The position numbers were made by a program, and so were the translations under genes. 64,000 nucleotides of DNA from JBDTSW01 sp963807385 (lineage in GTDB: Bacteria; Actinomycetota; Thermoleophilia; Solirubrobacterales; 70-9), in NCBI GenBank assembly GCA_963807385.1, contig CAWEBQ010000002.1, positions 1,346,114 to 1,410,113 of the forward strand, given 5' to 3'. Shown piece by piece: positions 1-8,097 of this stretch. Below the pieces are notes generated by a model, which ran no database searches, had not been told where the DNA came from, and saw nothing but the letters and a program-made list of their open reading frames with translations. Positions within the stretch are counted from its first letter, which is position 1. Each line of letters opens with the position of its first letter.

Positions 1-566
1 ACCGCCTCGGCGGAGTCGGCGTCGACGATCTCACGCGTCTCGGGGGCCAGCCGGTCTGACTCCCAGACCTCCAGGTCCAGCTCGGGGACGGCCCTCGCGA
101 CATCGACGAGGAAACCCTCGTCCGTGTCGCCACGGGCGTCAGAGAGGTTCCGCATCAGCAGGTCGAGGTACTGCCACTGGCGCCCCTGCTCACCCGCGGC
201 GGTCGCCGCGACCGCGGCCAGGCTGGTCTCCTCCGGGCCCAGGGAGAAGTGGCTGAACTCGAACAGCGCCTCGTTGCTCCGGGCGTACATCTCGATCACC
301 GGGTCGATCTCCTCGATCTCGTACTCGGCACACGGAACGCAGCGGATGTCGTTGAAGACCTTGATGATCACCGGGGCGTCGTCGCTGCCGAGCTCGGCGC
401 CCTCCTGCGCGACGCCCCCGAACAGCTTCTGAACCTCGTTGAAGCCCTCGGTGGCGGGGGCGTCCGGGCCACCCTCGCCAACCGCGATCGAGACCACGGT
501 CGCGATCACGGCCAGGGCGCCGATGCCCAGCAGAACGCGGGGCAGCCACGGGGATCGGCCTCTCAA
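1..566 (-). CDS. Membrane-anchored DsbA-like thioredoxin-fold protein (C-terminus cut by window edge)
   Basis: Probable extracytoplasmic thiol-disulfide oxidoreductase. I read it from a TTG at 566 that overlaps the stop of the upstream gene (TTGA), which suggests translational coupling. Residues about 9-29 form one hydrophobic anchor. After a linker comes a thioredoxin-like beta strand (VIIKVFND) followed by a Cys-Val-Pro-Cys active site at residues 76-79, as in DsbA/thioredoxin_4 proteins. The visible 188 residues continue to the window edge, so the C-terminal half of the fold is missing only because of the cut. Its substrate is unknown. The TTG start is inferred; no ATG or GTG with a better position was seen. 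Confidence 0.75.
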   Translation of the reverse strand, partial: MRGRSPWLPRVLLGIGALAVIATVVSIAVGEGGPDAPATEGFNEVQKLFGGVAQEGAELGSDDAPVIIKVFNDIRCVPCAEYEIEEIDPVIEMYARSNEALFEFSHFSLGPEETSLAAVAATAAGEQGRQWQYLDLLMRNLSDARGDTDEGFLVDVARAVPELDLEVWESDRLAPETREIVDADSAEA

Positions 567-802
567 CCCGCGACCGCCTTGTAGTACCGGACCGCGAGGC
601 CGGTGAGCAGCGTCTCGAAGGTCTCCTCCACGGAGGTCCCGGCGTCGGCCGCGTAGGCCGCGAGACCACTGCTCTCGATCGCGTCGGCCCGCGAGACCAC
701 CTCGTCAACGAGCTCCGGGTGCTCGTCGCAGAAGTAGGCGCCGATGGAGTAGAGCTCGGTCTCCATCAGGGACTCCAGGAAGGTGTTGGGCGGGTCCGGC
801 AT
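563..802 (-). CDS. Small acidic hypothetical protein (79 aa)
   Basis: I do not recognise this family. The protein starts MPDPPNTFLESL, is acidic and helical in appearance, and has one cysteine (residue 25). The reading frame extends further upstream, but that part would run into the divergent gene at 914, so the ATG at 802 is the sensible start. It overlaps the DsbA-like gene by 4 nt, so the two are probably co-translated. No membrane segment or known motif is visible. Confidence 0.6.
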   Translation of the reverse strand: MPDPPNTFLESLMETELYSIGAYFCDEHPELVDEVVSRADAIESSGLAAYAADAGTSVEETFETLLTGLAVRYYKAVAG

Positions 803-856
803 CGCCCACAAGATATTCGCTGGCGTCCGCGGGCCCGCAAATTGCGGCAGAAAAGA

Positions 857-885
857 TTGACCGCATCCGCGTCGAGCGATAAAAC
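857..885 (+). promoter_or_regulatory. Candidate sigma-70-type promoter for the small gene at 914
   Basis: TTGACC at 857-862 is followed after about 17 nt by an A/T-rich TAAAAC-type hexamer at 880-885 in otherwise GC-rich DNA. The expected start of transcription would leave a short leader carrying an AGGAGG-like ribosome-binding site at 902-909, before the GTG at 914. The -10 match is imperfect. Confidence 0.4.
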
Positions 886-913
886 TCCTGGCAACGACCC
901 TAGGAGGAGATAC

Positions 914-1096
914 GTGGCCAATCACCTGACGCCGACCGAGCTCGCCGACGAAGTCGACATGAAGCGGCGGGAGGTCATCTCCAAGTGCATGGAAATGGGC
1001 GTGCCGATCTTCAACGGCCGGATCGACAAGACCCTGTTCGTCACCTCGCTTCGCGAGTTCGCCGAGTCGAACAAGCAGCCCCAGCCCGCCCACTAG
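914..1096 (+). CDS. Small winged-helix / IF2_N-like putative DNA- or RNA-binding protein (60 aa)
   Basis: The GTG start at 914 is supported by a strong AGGAGG-type Shine-Dalgarno sequence 5-6 nt upstream. The sequence runs LTPTELADEVDMKRREVISKCM-EMGVPIF. This looks like the helix-turn-helix arrangement of IF-2 N-terminal (IF2_N) or MerR-type small domains, in which helix 2 plus helix 3 contact nucleic acid, followed by a beta-wing-like GRIDKTLFV. The tail (NKQPQPAH) is polar. It stands alone, divergent from the DsbA-like pair. The fold call is inference from a short pattern, and no function can be given. Confidence 0.65.
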   Translation: MANHLTPTELADEVDMKRREVISKCMEMGVPIFNGRIDKTLFVTSLREFAESNKQPQPAH

Positions 1097-1115
1097 CACC
1101 CAACTTCACCCTCAG

Positions 1116-1139
1116 CCGCCGGCCAACCCGGGCCGGCGG
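1116..1139 (+). terminator. GC-rich hairpin after the small gene
   Basis: A perfect 9-bp stem (CCGCCGGCC / GGCCGGCGG) with a 6-nt loop lies 20 nt after the stop at 1096. It is followed by only two Ts, so it could be a weak or Rho-assisted terminator. It sits between the small gene and fadD. Confidence 0.4.
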
Positions 1140-1174
1140 TTCGCGCCGATGGTCTGCCACGGTAAGTTAGTGGC

Positions 1175-2983
1175 ATGGAACTTGCCACCGCGCCCGCCGC
1201 TCAGAGCGGCGTAAATTCGAAGACGATCGCCGACCTCCTGCCGCTCGCCGCCCGCGAGCACGCCGCCGAGGAGGCGGTCAGGTTCAAGGACGAGTCCGGC
1301 TCGTGGGTCGGCCGCAGCTACGCCGAGGTCGGCGAGACCGTCAAGGCGCTGTCGCTGGGCTTGATGGACCTCGGGATCGTCAAGGGCGACAAGGTCGCGA
1401 TCCTGGCGAACACCCGCCCCGAGTGGACCTACTTCGACTTCGCGGCGCTCACGGCCGGCGCGACGGTGGTCCCGATCTACCAGACCAACAGCCCGGAGGA
1501 GTGCCAGTACGTGCTGGAGAACTCCGACGCCAAGGCGGTCGTCTGCGAGGACACCGACCAACTGGAGAAGATCCGGTCGATTCGCTCCCATGTCCCCGAC
1601 CTCGAGCACGTGATCCTGATGACGGGATCGGCCGACGACGCGATCTCGATGGATGACGTTGCGGCGCGCGGCGCCGCTGGCTCGGACGCCGAGTGGGAGG
1701 AGCGGTACAGCTCGGTGGAGCCCTCCGACATCTGCACCTTCATCTACACGTCGGGCACGACCGGCCCGCCCAAGGGCTGCGTGATCTCGCACGGCAACTA
1801 CCGCTCGATGCTGGACATGGTGATCTCGGTGGACGCGATCGACGCCGATGGGACCACGTACCTCTTCCTCCCGCTCGCGCACTCCTTCGCCCTGCTCATC
1901 CAGCTCGGCAGCTTCGCCCTCGGCGCGACGCTCGCCTACTGGGAGCGCGACCCGCTGAAGATAGTGCCCAACCTCAGCGAGGTGAAGCCCACCTACTTCC
2001 CATCGGTGCCGCGAATCTTCGAGAAGATCCACGGCGCGGCGATTCAGAACGCGGAGAAGGCCGGCGGCCTGAAGAAGGCGATCTTCCACTGGGCGATCAA
2101 GACCGGCTCGAAGGTGCGCGAGCTCGAGCGCCAGGGCAAGGAGCCCGGGTTCCTCCTCAAGGCGCAGCACGACTTCGCCGACAAGCAGGTGCTGTCCAAG
2201 ATCCGCGCGATCTTCGGCGGCAACCTCGAGCAGGCTGTCTCCGGCGCCGCACCGATCAACCCCGACATCCTGCGGTTCTTCGACGCCGCCGGCATCCTCG
2301 TCCTCGAGGGCTGGGGCATGACCGAAACCTCCACGGCCGCGACGATCGCCACGGCCGAGGAGTTCAAGTTCGGCACGATCGGCAAGCCCTTCCCGGGCGT
2401 CGAGATCAGGATCGCCGACGACGGCGAGATCCTGGTCAAGGGCCCGAACGTGTTCCAGGGCTACTACAAGAACCCCGAGGCGACGGCGGAGACGATCGTC
2501 GACGGCTGGCTGCACACCGGGGACATCGGCGAGATCGATCCGGACGGCTTCATCAAGATCACCGGCCGCAAGAAGGACATCATCATCACGGCGGGCGGCA
2601 AGAACATCACCCCGGCCAACCTCGAGGCCGAGATCAAGCAGCATCCGCTCGTCTCGCAATGCGTCGTGATCGGCGACCGCAGGCCCTACCTGGTGGCACT
2701 CGTCACCCTCGACCCGGAGACGGCGGCAGCCTACGCGAAGGAGGAGGGCCTGCCAGCCGACCTGGGCGAGCTCGCCGGAAGCGACCAGGTGCGCGCGTCG
2801 ATCCAGGCCCACCTCGACCAGGTCAACGAGAAGTTCGCCCGGGTCGAGCAGGTCAAGAAGTTCGAGATCCTCCCCCAGGACCTCTCTCAGGAGGGCGGCG
2901 AGCTGACCCCGACGATGAAGGTCAAGCGAAACGTTGTCGCCGAGAAGTACTCGGGCGAGGTAGACGGCCTCTACGGCGAGTAG
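1175..2983 (+). CDS. fadD: Long-chain-fatty-acid--CoA ligase (AMP-forming, FadD15-like)
   Basis: Activates long-chain fatty acids to acyl-CoA by way of an acyl-adenylate, feeding beta-oxidation or lipid synthesis. The 602 residues carry the adenylate-forming signatures: P-loop-like YTSGTTGPPKG (about 191-201), GWGMTETS (A5 region), GWLHTGDIG (A7) and GRKKDIIITAGGKNITP (linker/A8). The lid subdomain follows, with the conserved lysine region near MKVKRNVV. This is the normal length for the bacterial FadD15/FACL group. The ATG at 1175 lies 6 nt after TAAGTT (1163-1168) with no Shine-Dalgarno, so the mRNA may be leaderless. It converges on the patatin gene. Confidence 0.95.
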   Translation: MELATAPAAQSGVNSKTIADLLPLAAREHAAEEAVRFKDESGSWVGRSYAEVGETVKALSLGLMDLGIVKGDKVAILANTRPEWTYFDFAALTAGATVVPIYQTNSPEECQYVLENSDAKAVVCEDTDQLEKIRSIRSHVPDLEHVILMTGSADDAISMDDVAARGAAGSDAEWEERYSSVEPSDICTFIYTSGTTGPPKGCVISHGNYRSMLDMVISVDAIDADGTTYLFLPLAHSFALLIQLGSFALGATLAYWERDPLKIVPNLSEVKPTYFPSVPRIFEKIHGAAIQNAEKAGGLKKAIFHWAIKTGSKVRELERQGKEPGFLLKAQHDFADKQVLSKIRAIFGGNLEQAVSGAAPINPDILRFFDAAGILVLEGWGMTETSTAATIATAEEFKFGTIGKPFPGVEIRIADDGEILVKGPNVFQGYYKNPEATAETIVDGWLHTGDIGEIDPDGFIKITGRKKDIIITAGGKNITPANLEAEIKQHPLVSQCVVIGDRRPYLVALVTLDPETAAAYAKEEGLPADLGELAGSDQVRASIQAHLDQVNEKFARVEQVKKFEILPQDLSQEGGELTPTMKVKRNVVAEKYSGEVDGLYGE

Positions 2984-3042
2984 CGCCGCTGCGCCCCGGT
3001 CGGATCCCGTCCGCGGTCTGACCCCCCGAGGGCCGTCGGCCG

Positions 3043-4326
3043 CTAGTCGGCCGCCGCGTCGACGTCGGCCTTCTTCTCACCCGGCTGCTGGCGCAGGAGC
3101 ACCGAGGTGGTCTGCTCGAGCACCCGGCGCCAGGCCGAGAGCCTGCCGCGGTCGCGCTCGACCTGGTCGAGCACGTGGCGGACCCGGCGAGCGGAGATCT
3201 CGATCCCGTGCCGCTCGGCGATCGCCTTGTAGCGGTCGTAGTCGCGGGCGAGCTTGAGCGTGACCGACTCGAAGCCGTGCTTCGCGATCTCCAGCCGGTT
3301 GCCGTAGTCGAGGATCGGGGTGCCGAACATCAACTCGTCATCCAGCTCGGGCTCGATCAGGATGATGTCCACGCCGGGGAAGTCCGCCTCCCAATCACGG
3401 ACCGCGCGGTGCAGACGGTCGTGCGAGAGCGCGCGGAAGGACTGGTTTGCGATCGCGCCCATGCCCATGTCCGAGACGCGGCGCGCCCGGTCGCCGGTGA
3501 TCGTGGGAATGCGCTTGGAGAAGTCGTTGACGTACGGGACGATGGGGTTGATCACAACGATGAACTTGGCGCCGCGCTCCACCGCGACGTCGACGTTGGT
3601 GGTCGAGCGGATACCGCCGTCGATGAACTCGCGGTCGCCGATCCGCACCGGCTCGTAGACGCCGGGCAGCGCACCGGACGCGGCCACCGCCTCCGAGATC
3701 GGCACGTCGGCCCACTCGCCCTCGCCCAGGACGATCCGCTCGGTCGTGTCGAGGTCGGTGGCGGTGAGGTAGAGCTCGCGCTCGAGCAGGCGGAAGTCGT
3801 TGGTGCGGTCCGGGTCGGTGAGCGCCTCCTCGACGTACCGAGCGATGCCGTCGCCGCTGTAGAAGCCGTTCGGCAGGGCGCTCGCGAGGCCCATCAGCAG
3901 GTCTACCGCGGAGGTCTCGCCGAGGTTGCCGACCAGCGACCGCGCCAGGCCCGCCATCCGGAACGGGAACTGCGCGCCGCGGGTGATGATCCCCCTGTAG
4001 TTCGGCCGCAGCAGCATCTTCAGGTCGATGTCGCGAAGCGGCGAGGCGAGGTCGCGGTTCAGCACCCGCATCATCTCCTCGGGCGTGACGCCGTTGGCGG
4101 TCAGCGAGGAGATGAAGGCGCCGGCGCTGGTGCCGACGTAGATGTCGAACTCGTTGACGGTCTGGTTGACCGCCAACAGGTCGAGGGCCCGCAGCGCACC
4201 GATCTCGTACACGCCGCCGGTGAAGCCGCCTCCGCCGAGCACGAGGGCCGTCTTCGAGCGCTTGCGGCGACGCCCCGGGCGTGCCCCCTTGGCCTCGGCG
4301 CTGTCGATGTCGACGACCTTGCCCAT
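3043..4326 (-). CDS. Patatin-like phospholipase (alpha/beta serine lipase)
   Basis: Lipid acyl hydrolase of the patatin/RssA/YchK type with a Ser-Asp dyad. The oxyanion loop GGGGFTGG is at residues 31-38, the nucleophile elbow GTSAG has Ser67, and the Asp motif DGG lies in EFIDGGIRSTTNVD. At 427 residues it is longer than minimal patatin domains, with a basic N-terminus and a charged helical C-terminus. There is no signal peptide, so it is probably cytoplasmic or membrane-peripheral. ATG at 4326 sits 8 nt after CATAAT without a Shine-Dalgarno, so it is probably leaderless. Its convergence with fadD suggests a shared lipid theme, but no substrate can be read from the sequence. Confidence 0.9.
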   Translation of the reverse strand: MGKVVDIDSAEAKGARPGRRRKRSKTALVLGGGGFTGGVYEIGALRALDLLAVNQTVNEFDIYVGTSAGAFISSLTANGVTPEEMMRVLNRDLASPLRDIDLKMLLRPNYRGIITRGAQFPFRMAGLARSLVGNLGETSAVDLLMGLASALPNGFYSGDGIARYVEEALTDPDRTNDFRLLERELYLTATDLDTTERIVLGEGEWADVPISEAVAASGALPGVYEPVRIGDREFIDGGIRSTTNVDVAVERGAKFIVVINPIVPYVNDFSKRIPTITGDRARRVSDMGMGAIANQSFRALSHDRLHRAVRDWEADFPGVDIILIEPELDDELMFGTPILDYGNRLEIAKHGFESVTLKLARDYDRYKAIAERHGIEISARRVRHVLDQVERDRGRLSAWRRVLEQTTSVLLRQQPGEKKADVDAAAD

Positions 4327-4400
4327 CTGGGGGAATTATGGCGACCGGTGCGGCCGGCGCGCGCCACACCGAGTGGCAACTGAGTTGCGCTGGGGGTTCT

Positions 4401-6449
4401 TCAGGTGCCACTCGACGCCGGAGGGGACGCGCCGGACGCCGGAGGGGACGCGCCCGCGAGGAGCTGGCGCAGGGCTGCCTCGTCGATGATCTCGACCTCG
4501 AGGTCCTGCGCCTTAGCCAGCTTCGTTCCGGGGTTGTCGCCCGCGAGCACGTAGTCGGTCTTCTTCGAGACGGATCCCGTGACCTTGCCGCCGGCACGGC
4601 GGATCAGCCTGGTCGCCTCGTCGCGCGAGAGCTCCGGCAGGGTGCCGGTGATCACGAGCGTTCTGCCGTCGAGGGGGCCACCCTCGGTCCGGCGCTCCGC
4701 CGTCGAGAGCTCGAGCTTCAGCCCGCGCTCGCGCAGGCGCTCGATCAGGGCCAGGTTCTCCTCCTCGGCGAGCTCCTCCCGTAACTGCTCGGCGAGGATG
4801 GGGCCGACGCCCTCCACCTCCTCGATCTGCTCCGCGGAGGCCCGGGTCAGCGCATCCACCGTCCCGAAGTGCTCGGCCAGCGCCTGCGCCGTCACGTAGC
4901 CGACGCCGGGGAAGCCGAGTGAGAAGAGGACGATCCCGAAGGGCTGCGCCTTCGACGCCTCGATCGCCTCGACGAGGTTCGCCGCCGAGGTCTCGCCGAA
5001 GCCCTCGAGCTCGGCCAGGCGCTCGGCCGTGAGGTCGTAGACGTCGGCGACGTCGTCGATCAGCCCCTCCTCGAGGAACCGCAGGGCGAGCTTCTCCCCC
5101 ATGCCCTCGATGTCCATCACGCCGGCGAACTGCTTGACGTGCTGAAAGCGCTGGCCGGGGCAGCCGCGGCGGTTCGGGCAGATCGAGAACACCGCGTCCT
5201 CGGGCTTGACGACGGGGGTCCCGCAGGCGGGGCACTCCTTCGGCGGCTTGGGCTTGCGCAGCCGCTTGCCCTTACGCCTCTGGATCAGCGGCGCGATCAC
5301 CTGAGGGATCACGTCGCCGGCTCGGGTCACCACCACCTCGTCGCCCTCGCGGACGTCCTTGCGGGCGAGGTCCTCCTCGTTGTGCAGGGTCGCCGTCGAG
5401 ACCGTGACCCCGCCGACGCCCACCGGCTCGAGCATCGCGAACGGCATCAGGTGCCCGGTGCGCCCCACGTTCCAGACGATCTTCCTGAGCGTCGTGGTCG
5501 CCGTTATCGGGGGGAACTTCCAGGCGATCGCCCAGCGCGGCTCGCGACCCACGACCCCCAGCTCGCGCCACAGCGAGCGCTCGTTGACCTTGACCACCAC
5601 GCCGTCGATCTCGTAATCCAGCGACTCGCGGCGCTCCTCCCACCACAGGCAGCGCGCGACGACCTCGTCCTCGGCCTCGTGGGCCCGCACCTCGGGCTCC
5701 ACTCGGAAGCCGCGCTCGCGCATCCACTCGAGCTCGTCCCAGTGGGTGGGGACGTCGAGGCCGGAGCCGATCCCGTAGGACCACATCGAGAGCGGGCGGT
5801 CGGCGGCGATCTGAGGGTCGAGCTGGCGGATCGTTCCCGCCGCGGCGTTCCTCGGGTTGGCGAACGCGGACTCCCCAGCCTCCACCCGGCGCTCGTTCAG
5901 CTCGGCGAAGCCGCTGCGCGGAAAGTAGATCTCGCCCCGGACCTCGACCATCTCCGGCGCGTCGGCGATCGCGAGCGGGATCGCCTTGATCGTGCGCAGG
6001 TTGTGGGTGACGTCCTCGCCGACGCGCCCGTCGCCCCGGGTCGCGCCACGCACGAAGGTGCCGTTCTCGTAGATCAATGAGATCGCGAGGCCGTCTATCT
6101 TCGGCTCGGTGACGTAGCCAAACTCGTCGGCGGCGATGTCGAAGCGCTTGAGCAGGTTGCGGATCCGCGCCTCCCACCCGCGCAGCTCCTCCTCGTTGCG
6201 GACGTTCCCCAGGGAGAGCATCGGCTCGGGATGCTCCACCTGCTCGAACTTGTCGAGCGGCTTGCCGCCCACGCGCTGGGTCGGCGAGTCGGGCGTGCGG
6301 AGGTCGGGATCCGCCTCCTCGAGGTCCCGCAGCTCGTTCAGCAGCGCGTCGTAGGCGTCGTCGCCGACGGTCGGGTCGTCGAGGACGTAGTAGGCGTGAT
6401 CGTGGGCGGCGATCTCCTTGCGCAGCTCCGCGGCGCGCTGCTTGCTCAC
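4401..6449 (-). CDS. ligA: NAD-dependent DNA ligase LigA
   Basis: Seals nicks in replication and repair using NAD+. The 682 residues show the standard order: domain Ia (HDHAYYVLDDPTVGDDAYD), the nucleotidyltransferase motif KIDG with the adenylated lysine at residue 117, the OB fold, a four-cysteine zinc finger (CPAC ... CPNRRGC), helix-hairpin-helix repeats (LEGFGETSAANL, VEGVGPILAEQL) and a C-terminal BRCT domain starting near GGPLDGRTLVITGTL. The last residues carry a duplicated GASPPAS peptide. It lies 13 nt downstream of surE and is probably cotranscribed with it. Confidence 0.97.
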   Translation of the reverse strand: MSKQRAAELRKEIAAHDHAYYVLDDPTVGDDAYDALLNELRDLEEADPDLRTPDSPTQRVGGKPLDKFEQVEHPEPMLSLGNVRNEEELRGWEARIRNLLKRFDIAADEFGYVTEPKIDGLAISLIYENGTFVRGATRGDGRVGEDVTHNLRTIKAIPLAIADAPEMVEVRGEIYFPRSGFAELNERRVEAGESAFANPRNAAAGTIRQLDPQIAADRPLSMWSYGIGSGLDVPTHWDELEWMRERGFRVEPEVRAHEAEDEVVARCLWWEERRESLDYEIDGVVVKVNERSLWRELGVVGREPRWAIAWKFPPITATTTLRKIVWNVGRTGHLMPFAMLEPVGVGGVTVSTATLHNEEDLARKDVREGDEVVVTRAGDVIPQVIAPLIQRRKGKRLRKPKPPKECPACGTPVVKPEDAVFSICPNRRGCPGQRFQHVKQFAGVMDIEGMGEKLALRFLEEGLIDDVADVYDLTAERLAELEGFGETSAANLVEAIEASKAQPFGIVLFSLGFPGVGYVTAQALAEHFGTVDALTRASAEQIEEVEGVGPILAEQLREELAEEENLALIERLRERGLKLELSTAERRTEGGPLDGRTLVITGTLPELSRDEATRLIRRAGGKVTGSVSKKTDYVLAGDNPGTKLAKAQDLEVEIIDEAALRQLLAGASPPASGASPPASSGT
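4414..4455. repeat. Two tandem 21-bp units at the 3' end of ligA
   Basis: The unit GACGCCGGAGGGGACGCGCC plus one base occurs at 4414-4434 and again at 4435-4455 with one difference. Being a multiple of three, it duplicates the seven-residue peptide ASPPASG at the LigA C-terminus without shifting frame. It looks like replication slippage. Confidence 0.8.
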
Positions 6450-6462
6450 CGGGTCAACCCGC

Positions 6463-7266
6463 TCATGCCCTGGCGGACTCCAGCATCCCGTCGAGATCCC
6501 ACTCGCGCACCGGGTCGATGCCCTCGTGGTGGGTCAGGTCGAAGTGCAGCGGGGTGATCGAGATCCGCCCGCGGGCCTGCGCGGCGAGATCGGTGCCCGG
6601 CTCGTCCTCGAATGAGGGCTCGAAGCCGTAGATCCGGTAGCGCTTGCGCCCGTCCTCGGCCTCCTCCACCAGGCGCATCTCGTCGTCGTAGAGGCGTTTG
6701 CCCAGGCGGGTCACCTCGATGCCGTTGACCTCGTTCGGGCAGTTGACGTTGACGAGCGAGCCCTCCGGGAGGGGATGCTCGGTGAGCCGCGCGACCAGTG
6801 CCGCCACGAAGCTGGCCGCGACGGTGAAGTCCATCTTGCCGCCGAAATGCCAGCCCATCTCGCCCTTCAGCGACTGCTGGGAGACCGCGATCGCCGGAAT
6901 CCCGAGGACGATGCCCTCCAGGGCCGCCGCGACCGTCCCCGAGTAGGTGACGTCGTCGCCGAGGTTCGCGCCGTGGTTGATGCCGGAGACGATCAGCTCG
7001 GGCCGCTCGCCGATCAGCCCGAGATCCGCGAAGCGAACGCAGTCGACCGGTGTGCCGTCGGTGGCGAAGCCGGAGGTGCCGTCGTCGAAGCGCACCTCCT
7101 CGACCCACAACGGCGAGCGGGTCGTGATCGAGCGCGCCATCGCACTGCGGTTGGAGTCGGGCGCGACGACGTGGACCTCCACCCCGTCCAGGGCCTGGAT
7201 CGCCTTCCGCAACGCCTGGATGCCGTCGGCCTGGATGCCGTCGTCGTTGGTGATGAGCACTCGCAT
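6463..7266 (-). CDS. surE: 5'/3'-nucleotidase SurE
   Basis: Survival protein SurE, a metal-dependent phosphatase acting on nucleoside monophosphates. The N-terminal MRVLITNDDG supplies the metal-binding Asp8-Asp9. DSNRSAM and the loop GINHGANLGDDVTYSGTV are the other conserved active-site segments. The 267-residue length is typical. The ATG at 7266 is preceded at 9 nt by a near-perfect TAGAAT hexamer (7276-7281) and has no Shine-Dalgarno, which suggests its own leaderless promoter despite the short gap to the iron permease gene upstream. ligA follows. Confidence 0.96.
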   Translation of the reverse strand: MRVLITNDDGIQADGIQALRKAIQALDGVEVHVVAPDSNRSAMARSITTRSPLWVEEVRFDDGTSGFATDGTPVDCVRFADLGLIGERPELIVSGINHGANLGDDVTYSGTVAAALEGIVLGIPAIAVSQQSLKGEMGWHFGGKMDFTVAASFVAALVARLTEHPLPEGSLVNVNCPNEVNGIEVTRLGKRLYDDEMRLVEEAEDGRKRYRIYGFEPSFEDEPGTDLAAQARGRISITPLHFDLTHHEGIDPVREWDLDGMLESARA

Positions 7267-7294
7267 CGGCGCTCGATTCTATGGAGGCCGGGTA

Positions 7295-8059
7295 CTACCC
7301 TCCGGGCTGCGGTTCCGGCTCCGCGCGGGCCGCGGCGGGTGCGGGTGGAACCGACCACGTGAAGCCGCGCAGGTAAAGCCATGTGAGGCCGACCGCGTAG
7401 AGGATCGCCGCGATCGGTGCCGCGGCCTCGATCGCCTCGCTCCCCGCCAGCTCCGCGACCTCGTGGACGCCGCTGTAGATCAGCCAGGCGGCGAACGCGA
7501 TCACCAGGACGCCCGTGATCGCGAAGAAGCGACGCAGGTCCAGACGCAGGGCACCCCGGTAGAAGAGGACGCCGAGGGTGATGGCCGCCGCCAGCCCGGC
7601 CAGCGCCGCCACCACGGAGACCACCGCGCCGGCGTCCTCGGTGGACGCGTAGAGAAACAGCGCCGTCTCGATCCCCTCGCGCGCGACGCCGATGAAGGCG
7701 ACCGTCGCCAGGGCGATCCCGCCGCCCACCCTGAGCGAGTCGCCCACCCGGCTGCGCAGGTGAGCTCCGATCGTCCGCGCCTGCTTTCGCATCCAGAAGA
7801 CCATCCAGGTCACCACCGCGGCGGCGAACAGCATCGCGATGCCCTCGTAGAGCTGCTCGGCGGTCCCCTCCAGCTCGCCGACCGTCACGAACAGGACCGA
7901 GCCCACCGCGAAGCTGAAGACGACCGCCGCGCCGACGCCGATCCACACCGTTCGCCGGTGGCGCTCGAGGTTTCCGGTCTTCTGCAGGTAGGCGAGGATC
8001 AGGCCGACGATCAGGGCGGCCTCGAAACCCTCGCGCAGCGTTATGACGAATGAACCCAT
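7295..8059 (-). CDS. FTR1-family high-affinity iron permease (EfeU-like)
   Basis: Integral membrane iron transporter of the FTR1/EfeU (OFeT) family. The 254 residues contain the two diagnostic REXXE iron-binding motifs, REGFE at residues 9-13 and REGIE at 127-131, inside hydrophobic helices; about seven membrane segments are visible. It lacks the extra domains of fused EfeUO proteins, and no EfeO or EfeB gene is next to it. A TTAGG-N4-CCTAA palindrome touches the start codon, pointing to iron-dependent repression. It sits between truA and surE. Confidence 0.92.
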   Translation of the reverse strand: MGSFVITLREGFEAALIVGLILAYLQKTGNLERHRRTVWIGVGAAVVFSFAVGSVLFVTVGELEGTAEQLYEGIAMLFAAAVVTWMVFWMRKQARTIGAHLRSRVGDSLRVGGGIALATVAFIGVAREGIETALFLYASTEDAGAVVSVVAALAGLAAAITLGVLFYRGALRLDLRRFFAITGVLVIAFAAWLIYSGVHEVAELAGSEAIEAAAPIAAILYAVGLTWLYLRGFTWSVPPAPAAARAEPEPQPGG

Positions 8060-8073
8060 TAGGTAACCCTAAT
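8058..8073 (-). promoter_or_regulatory. Iron-box-like palindrome at the start of the iron permease gene
   Basis: ATTAGG-TAAC-CCTAAT has perfect 6-bp inverted arms and directly overlaps the first codon region of the FTR1 gene. The half-sites match the outer arms of the DtxR/IdeR consensus (TTAGG...CCTAA), but the spacing is 4 nt, much shorter than the classic 19-bp box. Repressor binding would block both transcription and initiation. The identity of the regulator is inference. Confidence 0.5.
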
Positions 8074-8097
8074 AGATTTCGCCACACGGCGGGGTCG

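Noticed and set aside
1112..2812. Long open frame antisense to fadD
   Set aside because: Arg/Val/Leu/Asp-rich composition typical of the reverse frame of GC-rich coding DNA; fadD motifs are on the other strand.
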